Shown: in pieces, positions 1-8,768 of the stretch
Layout: the number at the start of each line of letters is the position of its first letter
Position numbering within the stretch: the stretch's first letter is position 1
DNA from: Lachnospiraceae bacterium
Lineage (GTDB): Bacteria; Bacillota; Clostridia; Lachnospirales; Lachnospiraceae
Assembly (NCBI GenBank): GCA_021200995.1
Contig: JAJQFS010000087.1
Location: 58,356-122,355, forward strand
Length of the DNA stretch: 64,000 bases
Direction of reading: 5' to 3'
Made by a program: the position numbers and the translations under genes
Notes under the pieces: generated by a model
Told to the model about the DNA's origin: nothing
The model's database searches: none
The model's input: only the letters and a program-made list of their open reading frames with translations

Positions 1-790
1 TACTTCCCTTTCTTTTTTTCTTTTTGGCAGCGGAACCCTTTTCGTCAGCAGACCCGAAATCGACGTTTTTTGCTGAAGGCATGGCGGATGTTCCCTCCAT
101 ATTCCATGACCCGTCATGATCGATTATACGTTCTGTATCCTTCGCCTCTCTGCCCCAGGCTTCCCCTGAATCGAAAGAATATCCCTCTGTTTCCGCAGGA
201 CTGGTTGATGCTTCCCGCCCTGAATCAGATATCGCTTTCAGAACCATCTGCGCAAGTCCCCTTAAGTCGACCGCCTCCTGACTGTCTGTCATCATCTCAT
301 AAAAACGATAAATGACCTCCATCAGCTTATCGTCACTATAGTCGAGCCGTTCCACCATCATCTCCGAAAACTGTGCCAGATCCTGCTGCCACTGCTCGCC
401 CTGACCGGAAAAATTGTACAGAAAACGAAAATCATTCTGTTCCTGACTGTACATGATATGTCTCGTACGGAAGGATACCTTCCGCAGGTTCAGCAGATAT
501 TTGTCTGTCTCGTCACAGAGTCTTAAAATATCTGTAAAAAGCCTTTGCGCCATCTCGCGGTTCAACTTTTTCACTTGCAGAAGCACATCCAGCGACTGGC
601 GCGCGGAAATATCGAAATACAGATATTCCTCTCCGTCCATATTACGAAAACTGCCGCGCAGCAAAAGCTTCGTATCATTGCGTGTATACATATGATATTC
701 GTAGTCTCTCTCCAGTTCCTCCCTGTCGCAGCCAATTCTCAGATAGCTTCTCTGATTCCCCCTGATAAACTCCGGCATTGATGACATCAT
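1..790 (-). CDS. DUF6382-type protein, 3' end outside window
   Basis: Reading the minus strand from the ATG at 790 (or the next in-frame ATG at 787) gives an open frame to the window edge, about 263 codons without stop. It begins MMSSMPEFIRGNQRSYLRI and contains YLYFDISARQSLDVLL. This resembles the DUF6382 domain that closes tad pilus operons in Lachnospiraceae, where an FHA phosphopeptide-binding domain often follows. The FHA part, if present, would lie beyond position 1. The start overlaps the stop of the upstream TadE frame by 4 bases (ATGA), so translation is probably coupled. Residues after about 200 are low-complexity and end in a Lys-rich stretch (AAKKKKRKG), probably a linker. The DUF6382 call is recognition from sequence, not a search. 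Confidence 0.72.
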   Translation of the reverse strand, partial: MMSSMPEFIRGNQRSYLRIGCDREELERDYEYHMYTRNDTKLLLRGSFRNMDGEEYLYFDISARQSLDVLLQVKKLNREMAQRLFTDILRLCDETDKYLLNLRKVSFRTRHIMYSQEQNDFRFLYNFSGQGEQWQQDLAQFSEMMVERLDYSDDKLMEVIYRFYEMMTDSQEAVDLRGLAQMVLKAISDSGREASTSPAETEGYSFDSGEAWGREAKDTERIIDHDGSWNMEGTSAMPSAKNVDFGSADEKGSAAKKKKRKGS

Positions 791-1244
791 GAATCTTCTC
801 CTCCCAAATAGGTATCCGCTTTCCTCTTCAGGCTCCGGATGGTGCCCAGAATCCCTGCTTTATCCATGTACTGACACGTTGCCTCCTCCCGCATAGCCAA
901 ATATGCGTCTCCCAGACCCACTACAGAGCAGAAATTCAACATCCTGCCGCTGACAGAAACAGTGATCTGATCCCCGCTTCTGCTGTATCCGGTCTCCACA
1001 TCCTGAAGCAGCAGATATTTGTACTGCTTCAGCGCTCCGATGTATTCGGTCAGTTCCTCTTCCGTCATGGTCTGCGTTCCTTCCTGTACCAGTTGAAGCG
1101 CCAGAAGCTGCGCGTTCTGTTTTAACAGGCAGCGATTGTAAAAAACAGACCCGCCTGTGCCATGAGCAGCAAAATCATAATCAGCACCGGCAAAAGCAAC
1201 GTAAACTCCAGCGTCAGAGAGCCGTTCACGCTCTTTTTTCTCAT
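787..1244 (-). pseudogene. tadE: TadE-like pseudopilin, one-base frameshift in an A/T run
   Basis: The N-terminus MRKKSVNGSLTLEFTLLLPV is a type IV prepilin signal: cleavage after Gly8 puts Glu at +5, followed by a hydrophobic helix. This frame then stops after AGLFFTIAAC. If one base is added to the run of six A on the plus strand (1140-1145), the protein continues as AGLFFYNRCLLKQNAQLLAL and joins the 93-residue frame ending ADTYLGGEDS at 787. The joined protein, about 152 aa, has the usual length and FYNR motif of TadE-like minor pilins. ATG at 1244 is chosen because AGGAG lies 10 bases upstream and it overlaps the peptidase stop (ATGA); ATG 1253 is possible. It would be processed by the adjacent prepilin peptidase. 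The break may be a sequencing error. Confidence 0.78.
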
Positions 1245-1648
1245 ATCAGACATTCTCCTATTGCGGCCAGCAGCAGAAAGGGCAGCAGCGCGATCTGTTC
1301 CTTCCCGCTCCTTTTTCGGATCAGCATTTTCCAAAGGCCAACTGCAGCCGCCAGCGTAAAGCCCAGCAGCAGCCATCTGCAGCAGGCATACAGTCCCCAC
1401 GCGGCACCCACTGTCATCACCACCAGGCCATCTCCCGTTCCCAGGCAATGCGGCAGTGCCAGACTGATGAAGAGCAGCGCAATGCCGGGGATACAGCCTA
1501 AAGCCGTCTCCGCCAGCCCGTTTTCCCACAGACTGAAAGGACCAATCACTACCGCACCTGCCAGCAGAAGCCAGACAGGCAGACTTTTCTCCCGTAGGTC
1601 ACAGATACTCAAAATCAACAGAAAAATCATCACCGCTACTGTCAACAT
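1241..1648 (-). CDS. Prepilin peptidase, A24 family (TadV/CpaA type)
   Basis: A small integral-membrane aspartyl protease of 135 aa. It cleaves the Gly|X bond of Flp and TadE-type prepilins at the cytoplasmic membrane face. The two expected Asp sites are visible: CDLREKSLP near residue 18 and LGTGDGLVVM (the GxGD motif) near residue 90. The rest is hydrophobic with about four to five membrane segments. The short form without the N-terminal methylase domain is usual for tad systems. ATG 1648 is preferred over an upstream GTG at 1654 because GGAG sits 5 bases before it. Its three visible substrates (4157-4330, 1749-2558, 787-1244) are in the same operon. Confidence 0.88.
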   Translation of the reverse strand: MLTVAVMIFLLILSICDLREKSLPVWLLLAGAVVIGPFSLWENGLAETALGCIPGIALLFISLALPHCLGTGDGLVVMTVGAAWGLYACCRWLLLGFTLAAAVGLWKMLIRKRSGKEQIALLPFLLLAAIGECLI

Positions 1649-1748
1649 ACACACTCCATTCTACCGCTGTACCGCCCCGCTTTCGCGATCCAGGCACACA
1701 TAACCTAAATCAGTTCAGTCCCTTTCAATGAATGAAAAGCGGCCTGCA

Positions 1749-2558
1749 TCATGATCCTCCGCAGCGCGAGCAGGGGCGCTTATCTCCCACCTGGGACAGC
1801 GGCACCTGATACACTGTCCGCTTCAGGCCGGAACAGGAGGACGAGGTATGATAACAGTCTCCATCCGCAGTAATATAGTAGGTTCCTCCTGTCGCTGTTC
1901 CACTTCCACACAGGCTGCAGCTGCGATAACGCGCGCCTGAACTGTTCCGCAAATCCGAAAGCTGACTGGCTGTGACTGTCTTCACTGAAAGCCGCAGATA
2001 AGAACAGCTGTCTGAAAGGTGATATACTTCGCTGTTGGCGGTAATATATACCATTTCCTCCGAGGAAACTTCTGCCTCATAACCCGTCCAGAGTTTGCTG
2101 TAATAATGGTTGGACAGACTGGTCTGCAGAATACTCAGCGGAAGGATCGCCTGCACCTGATAATGCGCGTGAATCGAAACCTCCTTCTCCTCCGTGTCAA
2201 GCACCGACCCCAGAAAACTGACTCCCGAAGCACCGTCCACAACCGTATCCCGCCCTGCTGTATCCTTCCACTCCAGCTGCAAAACAGAGCTTAAATATCC
2301 TTCTGAAAAGATCAGGGCCTGCGCCAGAAACTCAAGAATCCCAGTATCCTCCGCACTGTCGCTCTCTTCCTCCGTCAGCTCCAGCGCATAGCCATACACG
2401 GCAATCGGATCTCCCATTTCCTTTAACTGCACCAGCATACTGCCATACACCCTGAGATAATTCAGTATGGAAAACAGTCCCAGAATACAAATCATGAATA
2501 CCGGAAGAACAAGCGCTGCCTCAACGCTGACACTGCCGTTCTTCCGTTCAGACAGCAT
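1749..2558 (-). CDS. TadE-like pseudopilin with duplicated Cys-rich C-terminal module
   Basis: The N-terminus MLSERKNGSVSVEAALVLPV is a prepilin-type signal (Gly8 cleavage, Glu at +5, hydrophobic helix), so the protein should be a minor pilin or assembly factor of the tad pilus. After about 150 residues of secreted domain, the last 95 carry two copies of a motif: aromatic-His, Ser, Cys, Leu, then RYRSCSLCG in the first copy and KRPCSRCGGS in the second. The spacing suggests one metal-binding or disulfide unit per copy. Similar YHxxxCxxL...CxxC units occur at the ends of other secreted clostridial proteins. ATG 2558 is chosen over 2669 because GGAGAG precedes it and the prepilin signal then sits at the N-terminus. 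A 90-base gap separates it from the peptidase. Confidence 0.8.
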   Translation of the reverse strand: MLSERKNGSVSVEAALVLPVFMICILGLFSILNYLRVYGSMLVQLKEMGDPIAVYGYALELTEEESDSAEDTGILEFLAQALIFSEGYLSSVLQLEWKDTAGRDTVVDGASGVSFLGSVLDTEEKEVSIHAHYQVQAILPLSILQTSLSNHYYSKLWTGYEAEVSSEEMVYITANSEVYHLSDSCSYLRLSVKTVTASQLSDLRNSSGARYRSCSLCGSGTATGGTYYITADGDCYHTSSSCSGLKRTVYQVPLSQVGDKRPCSRCGGS

Positions 2559-2764
2559 CAGCGATGTTCTCTCCGGAACCGACGCAATATGAATTTTCAG
2601 GCCGGACAGGAGGGTTTTCTGTTGCCCGGCCCCGCACCTGGAGAGTTGATGTTTTTGATGTATTTTCATATTTCCGCACTTCTTTCCTTCGAAAACACCG
2701 CTGATGCCGTCCGAATGAAAATCCCGGCTCTGTCAGGGAAAGCCCTGCCGTGAACGGCTGCAAG

Positions 2765-4164
2765 TTACTGTGCATAGCGCAACTCAATATCCGTTGTATA
2801 AGTCTTACCGGCGCTGTCTTCAAACTTCCCTGTAATCAGGCAGCTGTCAATACAGGCGTCCATGCGAAAGCTTTCATTGCCATCCGTCTGCCTGACCGCA
2901 AGCTCGATCAGATCCATGGTCCGGTAAGACAACGCCTCCTGATCCGTCATAAGTAGCAAAATCATCAGATACTGCTCATAAGTAAGCTCCATATCCAGCC
3001 CCGCGCTCTTCAAAAGCTGCACCTTTCCGCCTGCCAGCAAGGTCTGCAGATCTCCCACGCTGTCCTGATAACTCCAGTACAGAAGCAGAGCCTGTTTCAT
3101 CACCGGCTGCAGATAGGGGACGAGAATAGTAGCGGCAGCGGCGCTCGCCTCAGCCGCCGCCACCCGATCCGCGTCCTGCCAGATTACGATATAATTATCC
3201 GCCATCCGAATCAGGAAAATACGTGAGACCGCGGCGGCCAGATTCTTCCGGTCTGAATCCTTCCCCGCCAGAATATACTCCAGAGAATACTGCAGGCTTT
3301 CGTCATCAACCGGCTCACAGTAATTGCCCATGTATGTGTGAAGATAATACAGGAAAAAAATCCTGTCTGTAAGACTTCCCTCCGCTTCGAAGGATCCCTG
3401 TCCCACCGCCAGACTACGATTGGAAGCAGTAGTGGAAGCATCAATGCTCAGAGCAGATACCTGGCTGAAATCAGACACCGCCTGAGACAGGATAAATTCC
3501 TCCGAAGTGTCCAGGATGCCCTGCACGGGACTGGTGATGTCCACCTGTTCGTATTCCGCTTCCTTCTCCAGCACATAGTTTCCTTTTTCATCATAGCCCC
3601 ACTCCTCCGGAGATACCTCAACCTCCTGTCCATTCGCCTCCTCAATCGTGCTGTTCAGAGCGCTTCCCGTGCCAAGAATGCTTTCTCCCTGCACGAGCAG
3701 CTCCTCCGCGGCAGTCACATAGGACAGAAGCTGCTCCAGAAAGGTAAGTCCCGTCTCCGTCTGCGCCGCTTCGACACTGCGCTGATAAAAACCTCTCCCG
3801 AAGCGTCCGTTGCCAGCACAACAGATGAAACGTCCACATCCGTCAGTGTCATGGACAGCCACCCCGTTCCCGTCCCCAGATTTTGCTGCGCTGCCAGCTG
3901 AATGTGCTGCGACAAATTCTGATAAGAAGGCTGACTGCTCTTGTAGGAACAGTCCAGAAAAAGCAGGCCGTAATCCTCCCAGAGTGCTTTGTGGTACTCT
4001 CCCATGGCACTGTTCACACTGGTGTCCAGCACCGTCTCCGCCTGCAGCAGCATGGTATTCTCCCTGGCGCTCTCGATCAATACCACCGCAAGCGCCAGGT
4101 AAATAGAGACCGTCAGCGCCAGAAAGAGACTGACGGATGCTCTGACCCGTTTCTGGCTACACAC
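2765..4164 (-). pseudogene. DUF5702-like tad cluster protein, apparent one-base frameshift
   Basis: Two minus-strand frames together make one protein of about 466 aa. The first (GTG at 4164, 8-base overlap with the flp stop) begins MCSQKRVRASVSLFLALTVS and has one N-terminal membrane helix, then ETVLDTSVNSAMGEY. It runs into junk (SKRRRRRRDLP) after DASGEVFISAV. Adding one base to the run of five A on the plus strand (3789-3793) restores DASGEVFYQRSVEAAQTETG, which joins the frame ending TTDIELRYAQ at 2765. The family is a membrane-anchored extracytoplasmic protein found only in tad clusters of Clostridia; its exact job is not known. The break may be an assembly error, as in 787-1244. Confidence 0.72.
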
Positions 4165-4330
4165 TGAGTGCCTGACTGGTAATCTTCTGAAAAATACTCT
4201 CCACCAGACTCGTGATCTGACTTTTGAAAATCAGTACCACCGCAATCAGCACCACAATCAGCAGAATCATCTCCACCGTGCCGAAGCCTCCAAGCTTTTG
4301 CTGTTTCATTTCCTGCAATAATGTCTTCAT
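4157..4330 (-). CDS. flp: Flp-type IVb pilin (major tad pilin)
   Basis: A 57-aa prepilin: MKTLLQEMKQQKLGG followed by FGTVEMILLIVVLIAVVLIF. Cleavage after Gly15 leaves Phe at +1 and Glu at +5, the classic pattern, then a single hydrophobic helix and a short C-terminal tail (SQALSV). It should be the polymer subunit of the tad/Flp pilus, used for adherence. ATG 4330 is chosen over the upstream in-frame 4453 because GAGGAG lies 8 bases before it and the family is 50-60 aa. It sits between tadC and the DUF5702-like gene, overlapping the latter's GTG start by 8 bases. Confidence 0.9.
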   Translation of the reverse strand: MKTLLQEMKQQKLGGFGTVEMILLIVVLIAVVLIFKSQITSLVESIFQKITSQALSV

Positions 4331-4481
4331 CGCTCTTTCTCCTCTCTGCTTACAATCATTACCATTTGTGTCGGTTTCTGTTTTTCCTTCCCGCCTTCTT
4401 ACTGCCTGCGCCGCCCCGCTGCATAAATGGCCGGCATTCCTGCGATACTTCATGCGGCTCTGCCCGCCCGGATACCTCCTG

Positions 4482-5804
4482 TCAGAATGACAGGAATGCC
4501 GGAACCATGATCAGGCCCATCACAATCGCGAGCTGCAGCATCATGGGACCCAGAAGTTTGTCAGATATCTGATCGCCCCTGGCCCTGAAGTTCCTGCGTT
4601 GCTCTTCCTGTACGGTCAGCGCTTCCTGCTCTAAAAGCTGTACAAGCCCCCGCATACTGTTTTTTTCCGCCTGGCGCAGCAGACCCGTAAGCCTGCGGTA
4701 GTGCTCTTCATCGCAGGAGTCGGCAAAAGCATCCAGTGCCTGATAAAAGCTGTAACCTGCTCTCATTTTCCTGATGAAATCAGCCAGTTCCTCTCTCAGC
4801 GCTTTTCCCTGCCCCGGGCCCTGCTGATAATCCGCCGCGCACTCCTGTAATGCCCGCTGAAGGTTTAAACCGGCCGCGATGTACAGTGACAGAGTGCTGA
4901 TAAATTCCGGATAGGCGTCCCGCATACCGCCCCGCCTTTTCCTGCGTTTCTCCATCAGATCGCGATCCTTCATCACCCACAGGAGCGGCGGAAGCAGCAC
5001 AAGCAGAAGCGCGATCCAGATCAGATTGCTGTAATCCGTCTCTCTGTAAAACTGCAGAACCTTCCCCGAAAGCTCCTGCGGCAGTTCCCACTGATCCAGA
5101 CCTCTGCCCGCCTCCTCACTCTCTGAAAGCAGCGCTTCCGCCTCATCTAAATACTGCCGGGAAGTGTCTGTCTTAGGCGCCGTGACTGTCAGTTCAAAAG
5201 TGTAGTACCACTGCCATTCTCCGTAATCCGCTTCCAGCTTCAGCTCCACCGCGGTATTCTGACGCAGGTTCTCCCTGTTGACCGCACCCTCTGTGGAAAT
5301 CACGGTCCTATCCAAGCTGCTCCAAGTCAGGGTAAACGGATATCCTGCCACAGAATCCGGCAGTACCAGATCCTCCGTCACCTCCTCAGATGACGTATTC
5401 TCTCCCAGGATTGACACTTCCAGAAACGCCAGCATCTCCTGAAAGCTCTCATCCGCCTCTTCCCATGTAAGCTCCCGCGCGTGAACTTCCACGGAAACGC
5501 CCGCGCCCTCTGACGCAAGCCAGAGCACCTCTGTCTCAGCCGTCTCTCCCGCGGCGGGTCTTGTAAGCGTCGTGATCTGTTCCCTTCCCAGGAAAAGCGC
5601 CGCTCCCTGCAGCGTAAGCAGCGCCAGCCCGCCCAGCACTACTTTGATCAGAAGAGCAAGCTTGTCCACGTAATACCGACGCACTTCCATCCCGCAGAAT
5701 TCAATATTTCTGCGCAGCTGCAGAGGCGCCAGAAAGCCAAACAGCCTGCTGTCTTCCAGCCATTCATACAGCTTCTGCGCCGCCGTTTCCATCAGACTGC
5801 TCAT
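4482..5804 (-). CDS. tadC: TadC-like platform protein with extracytoplasmic Ig-like insertion
   Basis: A 440-aa type II secretion F (GspF-like) inner-membrane protein. The C-terminal 170 residues carry the family core (AYPEFISTLSLYIAAGLNLQ, RMRAGYSFYQALDAF-like helices) and a terminal membrane helix (MMLQLAIVMGLIMVPAFLSF). A first membrane helix lies near residues 48-68 and a second near 262-280. The 190 residues between them are unusual: they include a stretch (EDLVLPDSVAGYPFTLTWSS followed by LDRTVISTEGAVNREN) that looks like an atrophied bacterial Ig domain. Typical TadC proteins are about 300 aa and lack it. The start overlaps the tadB stop (ATGA). With TadB it forms the platform on which TadA drives pilin extrusion. 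Confidence 0.85.
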   Translation of the reverse strand: MSSLMETAAQKLYEWLEDSRLFGFLAPLQLRRNIEFCGMEVRRYYVDKLALLIKVVLGGLALLTLQGAALFLGREQITTLTRPAAGETAETEVLWLASEGAGVSVEVHARELTWEEADESFQEMLAFLEVSILGENTSSEEVTEDLVLPDSVAGYPFTLTWSSLDRTVISTEGAVNRENLRQNTAVELKLEADYGEWQWYYTFELTVTAPKTDTSRQYLDEAEALLSESEEAGRGLDQWELPQELSGKVLQFYRETDYSNLIWIALLLVLLPPLLWVMKDRDLMEKRRKRRGGMRDAYPEFISTLSLYIAAGLNLQRALQECAADYQQGPGQGKALREELADFIRKMRAGYSFYQALDAFADSCDEEHYRRLTGLLRQAEKNSMRGLVQLLEQEALTVQEEQRRNFRARGDQISDKLLGPMMLQLAIVMGLIMVPAFLSF

Positions 5805-6607
5805 AACCTCACCTTCGTAATCCTTTCTCCCAGCACCACACTGAACAGATAAGCCGCCATGGCGATTGTCATAACAGCAACTCCCGTCAGATTGTGATAC
5901 AGCGGGTCAAAATAGCCCTTCGCCGTTGTTCCCACAAACAGCAGAATGGCAAACGGGATCACACACATGAATTTGTGTTCCAGCTTTTTGGCGGATATCA
6001 TGCTCTCAATTTCCTGGACGGTTTCAATCCGTTCACAGATCAGACGGATACTTCCGTCAAGCGCCTCCGACATACTGCCGCCACGCTCCTTTACGATGGA
6101 AAAGGTTTTGGCAAAGCCCGCGATATAAGAAATCCCACTCTCCCGGCCATATTCTGTCAGCAGCTCATCCAGCGGGCGGTGAAGCTTCAGCCCTGTACAA
6201 ATCCGGACCAGTCCGGGACAGATCGGATGCTTTTCCCCGATATAGGAGCCAAAAAGGCTCATCGCTCTGAGCACCGCCTGTTCGGGACTGTAGCCGGCCT
6301 GGAGCTCACTTTTTAAATATGTCAGCCACTCCTGAAATCCCGGCGTAATCTGCATCTTCACACGCTCCAGGTACTCACGCTGCTGCCATACATATACAAA
6401 CGGCACCAGAAGCAGCAGTACAGCAAAGGCAATCCCGCTTCTGTAAAAGAAATACCCCAAAAGACCCGCTGTCCCAACTCCCTCAATCACCCAGCTGACA
6501 CGCCGTGTCATCGAAAGGCCCGGAAGATACTCCGAATCCCGCCATGGCCAGCTTATCTGTTCTCTGAAGCGTTCCCGCTTTCTGAAGACTTCCGCAGATT
6601 TTCCCAT
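5801..6607 (-). CDS. tadB: TadB-like platform protein (T2SSF domain)
   Basis: A 268-aa inner-membrane component of the tad machine. Two hydrophobic segments lie after EYLPGLSMTRRVSW, followed by a cytoplasmic T2SSF helical domain (PGFQEWLTYLKSELQAGYSP, SMSEALDGSIRLICERIET) and two C-terminal membrane helices. ATG 6607 is chosen because AGGAGGAGGGAG, a very strong ribosome site, lies just upstream. The longer in-frame extension to 6772 is only a shadow of tadA. The gene therefore starts inside tadA and overlaps its end by 125 bases, an unusually long overlap. It overlaps tadC by 4 bases at the other end. Confidence 0.88.
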   Translation of the reverse strand: MGKSAEVFRKRERFREQISWPWRDSEYLPGLSMTRRVSWVIEGVGTAGLLGYFFYRSGIAFAVLLLLVPFVYVWQQREYLERVKMQITPGFQEWLTYLKSELQAGYSPEQAVLRAMSLFGSYIGEKHPICPGLVRICTGLKLHRPLDELLTEYGRESGISYIAGFAKTFSIVKERGGSMSEALDGSIRLICERIETVQEIESMISAKKLEHKFMCVIPFAILLFVGTTAKGYFDPLYHNLTGVAVMTIAMAAYLFSVVLGERITKVRL

Positions 6608-7745
6608 TGCGCTCTCCCTCCTCCTGAAACTGATACAGAAGATGCATCTGCACTTCCCCGTCCCGGTATCCCAGAATCTCCCAGACTTCCAACACTCTCC
6701 TGCTTTTATCCCTGAGTCTTCCCAGATGCACAATGATATCAATACAGCCCAGCTGCCTGCGGATTGCCTCAAGTGGAATCTCCAGTCCCATCAGAAACAT
6801 CGTCTCCAGGCGGGCCAGCATATCTCTCCCGGAATTCGCGTGGCCGGTCGAAAGGCTGCCTTCCTGTCCCGTGTTCATCGCCTGAATCATATCCACGCAC
6901 TCTTCGCCTCTGACTTCCCCTACAATGATTCTGTCCGGGCGCATTCTCAGAGACGCCTTCAGCAGGCTCCTCATACTAACCGGTACGCAGTCCTTCTCAT
7001 TGCTCATCCTGGTTTCCAGACGGACCAGGTTCGGTATGTGCTGCAGCCTGAGTTCCGCGCTGTCCTCAATACTGACCACGCGCTCATCCTCCGGCACATA
7101 AGCGGAAAGCGCGTTTAAAAAGCTCGTCTTGCCGGCGCCGGTACCGCCGCTGATGAAAATATTGTACTTTGCCTTCACCAGCTTCTGAAGGAAGTCCGCA
7201 CACTCCTCGGAAATGCTCTGGATCCGCACCAGATCCTCCATGGTAAACGCCGCTTTCTTAAAGTGGCGGATGGTCACTGCCGCCCCGTCTAAGGCCACCG
7301 GCGGCAGCACGACATGAAGCCTGGAGCCGTCCTGAAGTCTGGCGTCCACAATCGGACTCGCGCCGTTGACCATGCGGTTGCAGGCGGACACCATCTGCTG
7401 GATGATGTCGTGGTAACGCTCCTCACTTTCAAACCGGCCCGGCCATCGCTCTATCTTCCCATCCCGCTCCACATAAATATGATCATATCCGTTGATCATG
7501 ATCTCAGAAATATCCTCCCGTTTCAGGAGCTGATCCAGAATATCCAGTCCGCGGATACTGTTGAACACCTCTTCGCACAGGGCCGCCTTCTCCTGCGGCA
7601 GCAGGGCTCTGAAGGCCGGGAATGGCAGCGCGGCATCTTGAATCTGGGACAGCACCGCCTCATCCTCCATCTCCTCCTGCCGGTTCAGACGGTTCATAAC
7701 AGATTCCCGTATCTGTCTTCTCAGTTCTTCTCTCTGACTGTTCAT
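6483..7745 (-). CDS. tadA: TadA/CpaF pilus assembly ATPase
   Basis: A 420-aa secretion ATPase of the CpaF family, the hexameric cytoplasmic motor of the tad pilus. Walker A is GGTGAGKT at residues 200-207, the Walker B region is RIIVGEVRGEE, and the His box is STGHANS. The N-terminal domain includes DISEIMINGYDHIYVERDG, typical of CpaF. The C-terminus LQRTDKLAMAGF also matches the family, so the reading frame is sound to near its stop. Only the final 15 or so residues (GVSSGPFDDTACQLGD) look like an extension into the tadB reading region. The start overlaps the tadZ stop (ATGA) with GGAGATGAT before it. Confidence 0.95.
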   Translation of the reverse strand: MNSQREELRRQIRESVMNRLNRQEEMEDEAVLSQIQDAALPFPAFRALLPQEKAALCEEVFNSIRGLDILDQLLKREDISEIMINGYDHIYVERDGKIERWPGRFESEERYHDIIQQMVSACNRMVNGASPIVDARLQDGSRLHVVLPPVALDGAAVTIRHFKKAAFTMEDLVRIQSISEECADFLQKLVKAKYNIFISGGTGAGKTSFLNALSAYVPEDERVVSIEDSAELRLQHIPNLVRLETRMSNEKDCVPVSMRSLLKASLRMRPDRIIVGEVRGEECVDMIQAMNTGQEGSLSTGHANSGRDMLARLETMFLMGLEIPLEAIRRQLGCIDIIVHLGRLRDKSRRVLEVWEILGYRDGEVQMHLLYQFQEEGERNGKICGSLQKAGTLQRTDKLAMAGFGVSSGPFDDTACQLGD

Positions 7746-8716
7746 ATCATCTCCGCCTTTACCAGAATCTGCTGCGCGAGCTGACGTTTATACGCAGAGG
7801 TCTCCATGCCGCCGAATTCCTCTCTCGCGGGCGGCAGCGTGATCACCTCCGTCCTGGACATCAGGCTTAAATACCCCGTCGCTTCCAGATACTGTTCATA
7901 CTGATGCCAGATCCCCTCACTGACCGCAGTGTTCTCTCTGAGAGCGCACACCCTGTCACAGGCCTGCAGCAGTCTGGGCACTTCCCCGATTTCACGGCCG
8001 ATATCCAGAAGGATGTAGCGGTATCGGCCCGACTGTTTCCAGAAATCCAGAAAGCGCAGCCATTCGTCAGCGGAAACTGCCCGCAGGCTGTCAGGATTGT
8101 CAACGGGAGCCAGAAGCTCCACTCCCTCTGTCTTAAATATGTAGTTTTGAATCAAGATGGTAGATTGTTGCTCAGATTGTGCAAGAAAATACATGAAATC
8201 TGATATGTCTTTAGAATAATGGTCCGCAAGCAGATTTTTGACAGCGCAGAAGCCTGTCAGCGGAAGGTAAAGTACCTGACCGTGTTCGCTCAGGATCCGC
8301 GCCATCTCCATACCTGTTACAGTCTGCAGCTGCGACAGGACGGGTGTATACAAAGCCAGCACACGGGTCTGGTCTCTGTCCGCCGCGGCGCCCGCAGTCG
8401 TATCAAGACAGTCCTTCAGCGTCTGCATCAGGATGTCAGCGCTCCGATATTTGTAAATCGCGGATTCCTGACTCTCATCATCCGTCCACAGAAGCACCCT
8501 GCCCCGGAGTTCATCCTGTTGTATCTCATCCGCAATACTGGAGTCAAGCAGCCACACATCGGCCGAGAGCTTCGGATACATGCTGCGCCATTTCTCATAG
8601 CTGGAAAAGCATGTGACCTCAAAGGGAAAGCTCTTCTGATTGATCCAGTAGTCGCAGATCCTCTCTGCAAAAGTCTCGTCCGGTTCATACAGAACCAGTT
8701 TCGGGTTGCGTGTCAT
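7742..8716 (-). CDS. tadZ: TadZ/CpaE-like protein with degenerate P-loop
   Basis: About 324 aa. Residues 1-110 form a receiver-like domain (KLVLYEPDETFAERI, SADVWLLDSS). The remainder is a MinD/ParA-like fold (RVLALYTPVLSQLQTVTG, RYRYILLDIGREIGEVPRLL, CDRVCALRENTAVS). TadZ localises the tad apparatus to its site in the cell. The Walker A position reads TPVLSQLQTVTG without the Gly-Lys-Thr/Ser of active ATPases, so nucleotide hydrolysis looks lost. ATG 8716 is chosen because the longer ATG at 8770 lies within the promoter -10 box (8769-8774) and cannot be in the transcript. First gene of the operon. Confidence 0.82.
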   Translation of the reverse strand: MTRNPKLVLYEPDETFAERICDYWINQKSFPFEVTCFSSYEKWRSMYPKLSADVWLLDSSIADEIQQDELRGRVLLWTDDESQESAIYKYRSADILMQTLKDCLDTTAGAAADRDQTRVLALYTPVLSQLQTVTGMEMARILSEHGQVLYLPLTGFCAVKNLLADHYSKDISDFMYFLAQSEQQSTILIQNYIFKTEGVELLAPVDNPDSLRAVSADEWLRFLDFWKQSGRYRYILLDIGREIGEVPRLLQACDRVCALRENTAVSEGIWHQYEQYLEATGYLSLMSRTEVITLPPAREEFGGMETSAYKRQLAQQILVKAEMI

Positions 8717-8768
8717 GCGTCTCACTTCAGACACTGGAAATATTGTCAGAATGGAAGGAAGTGATGCC

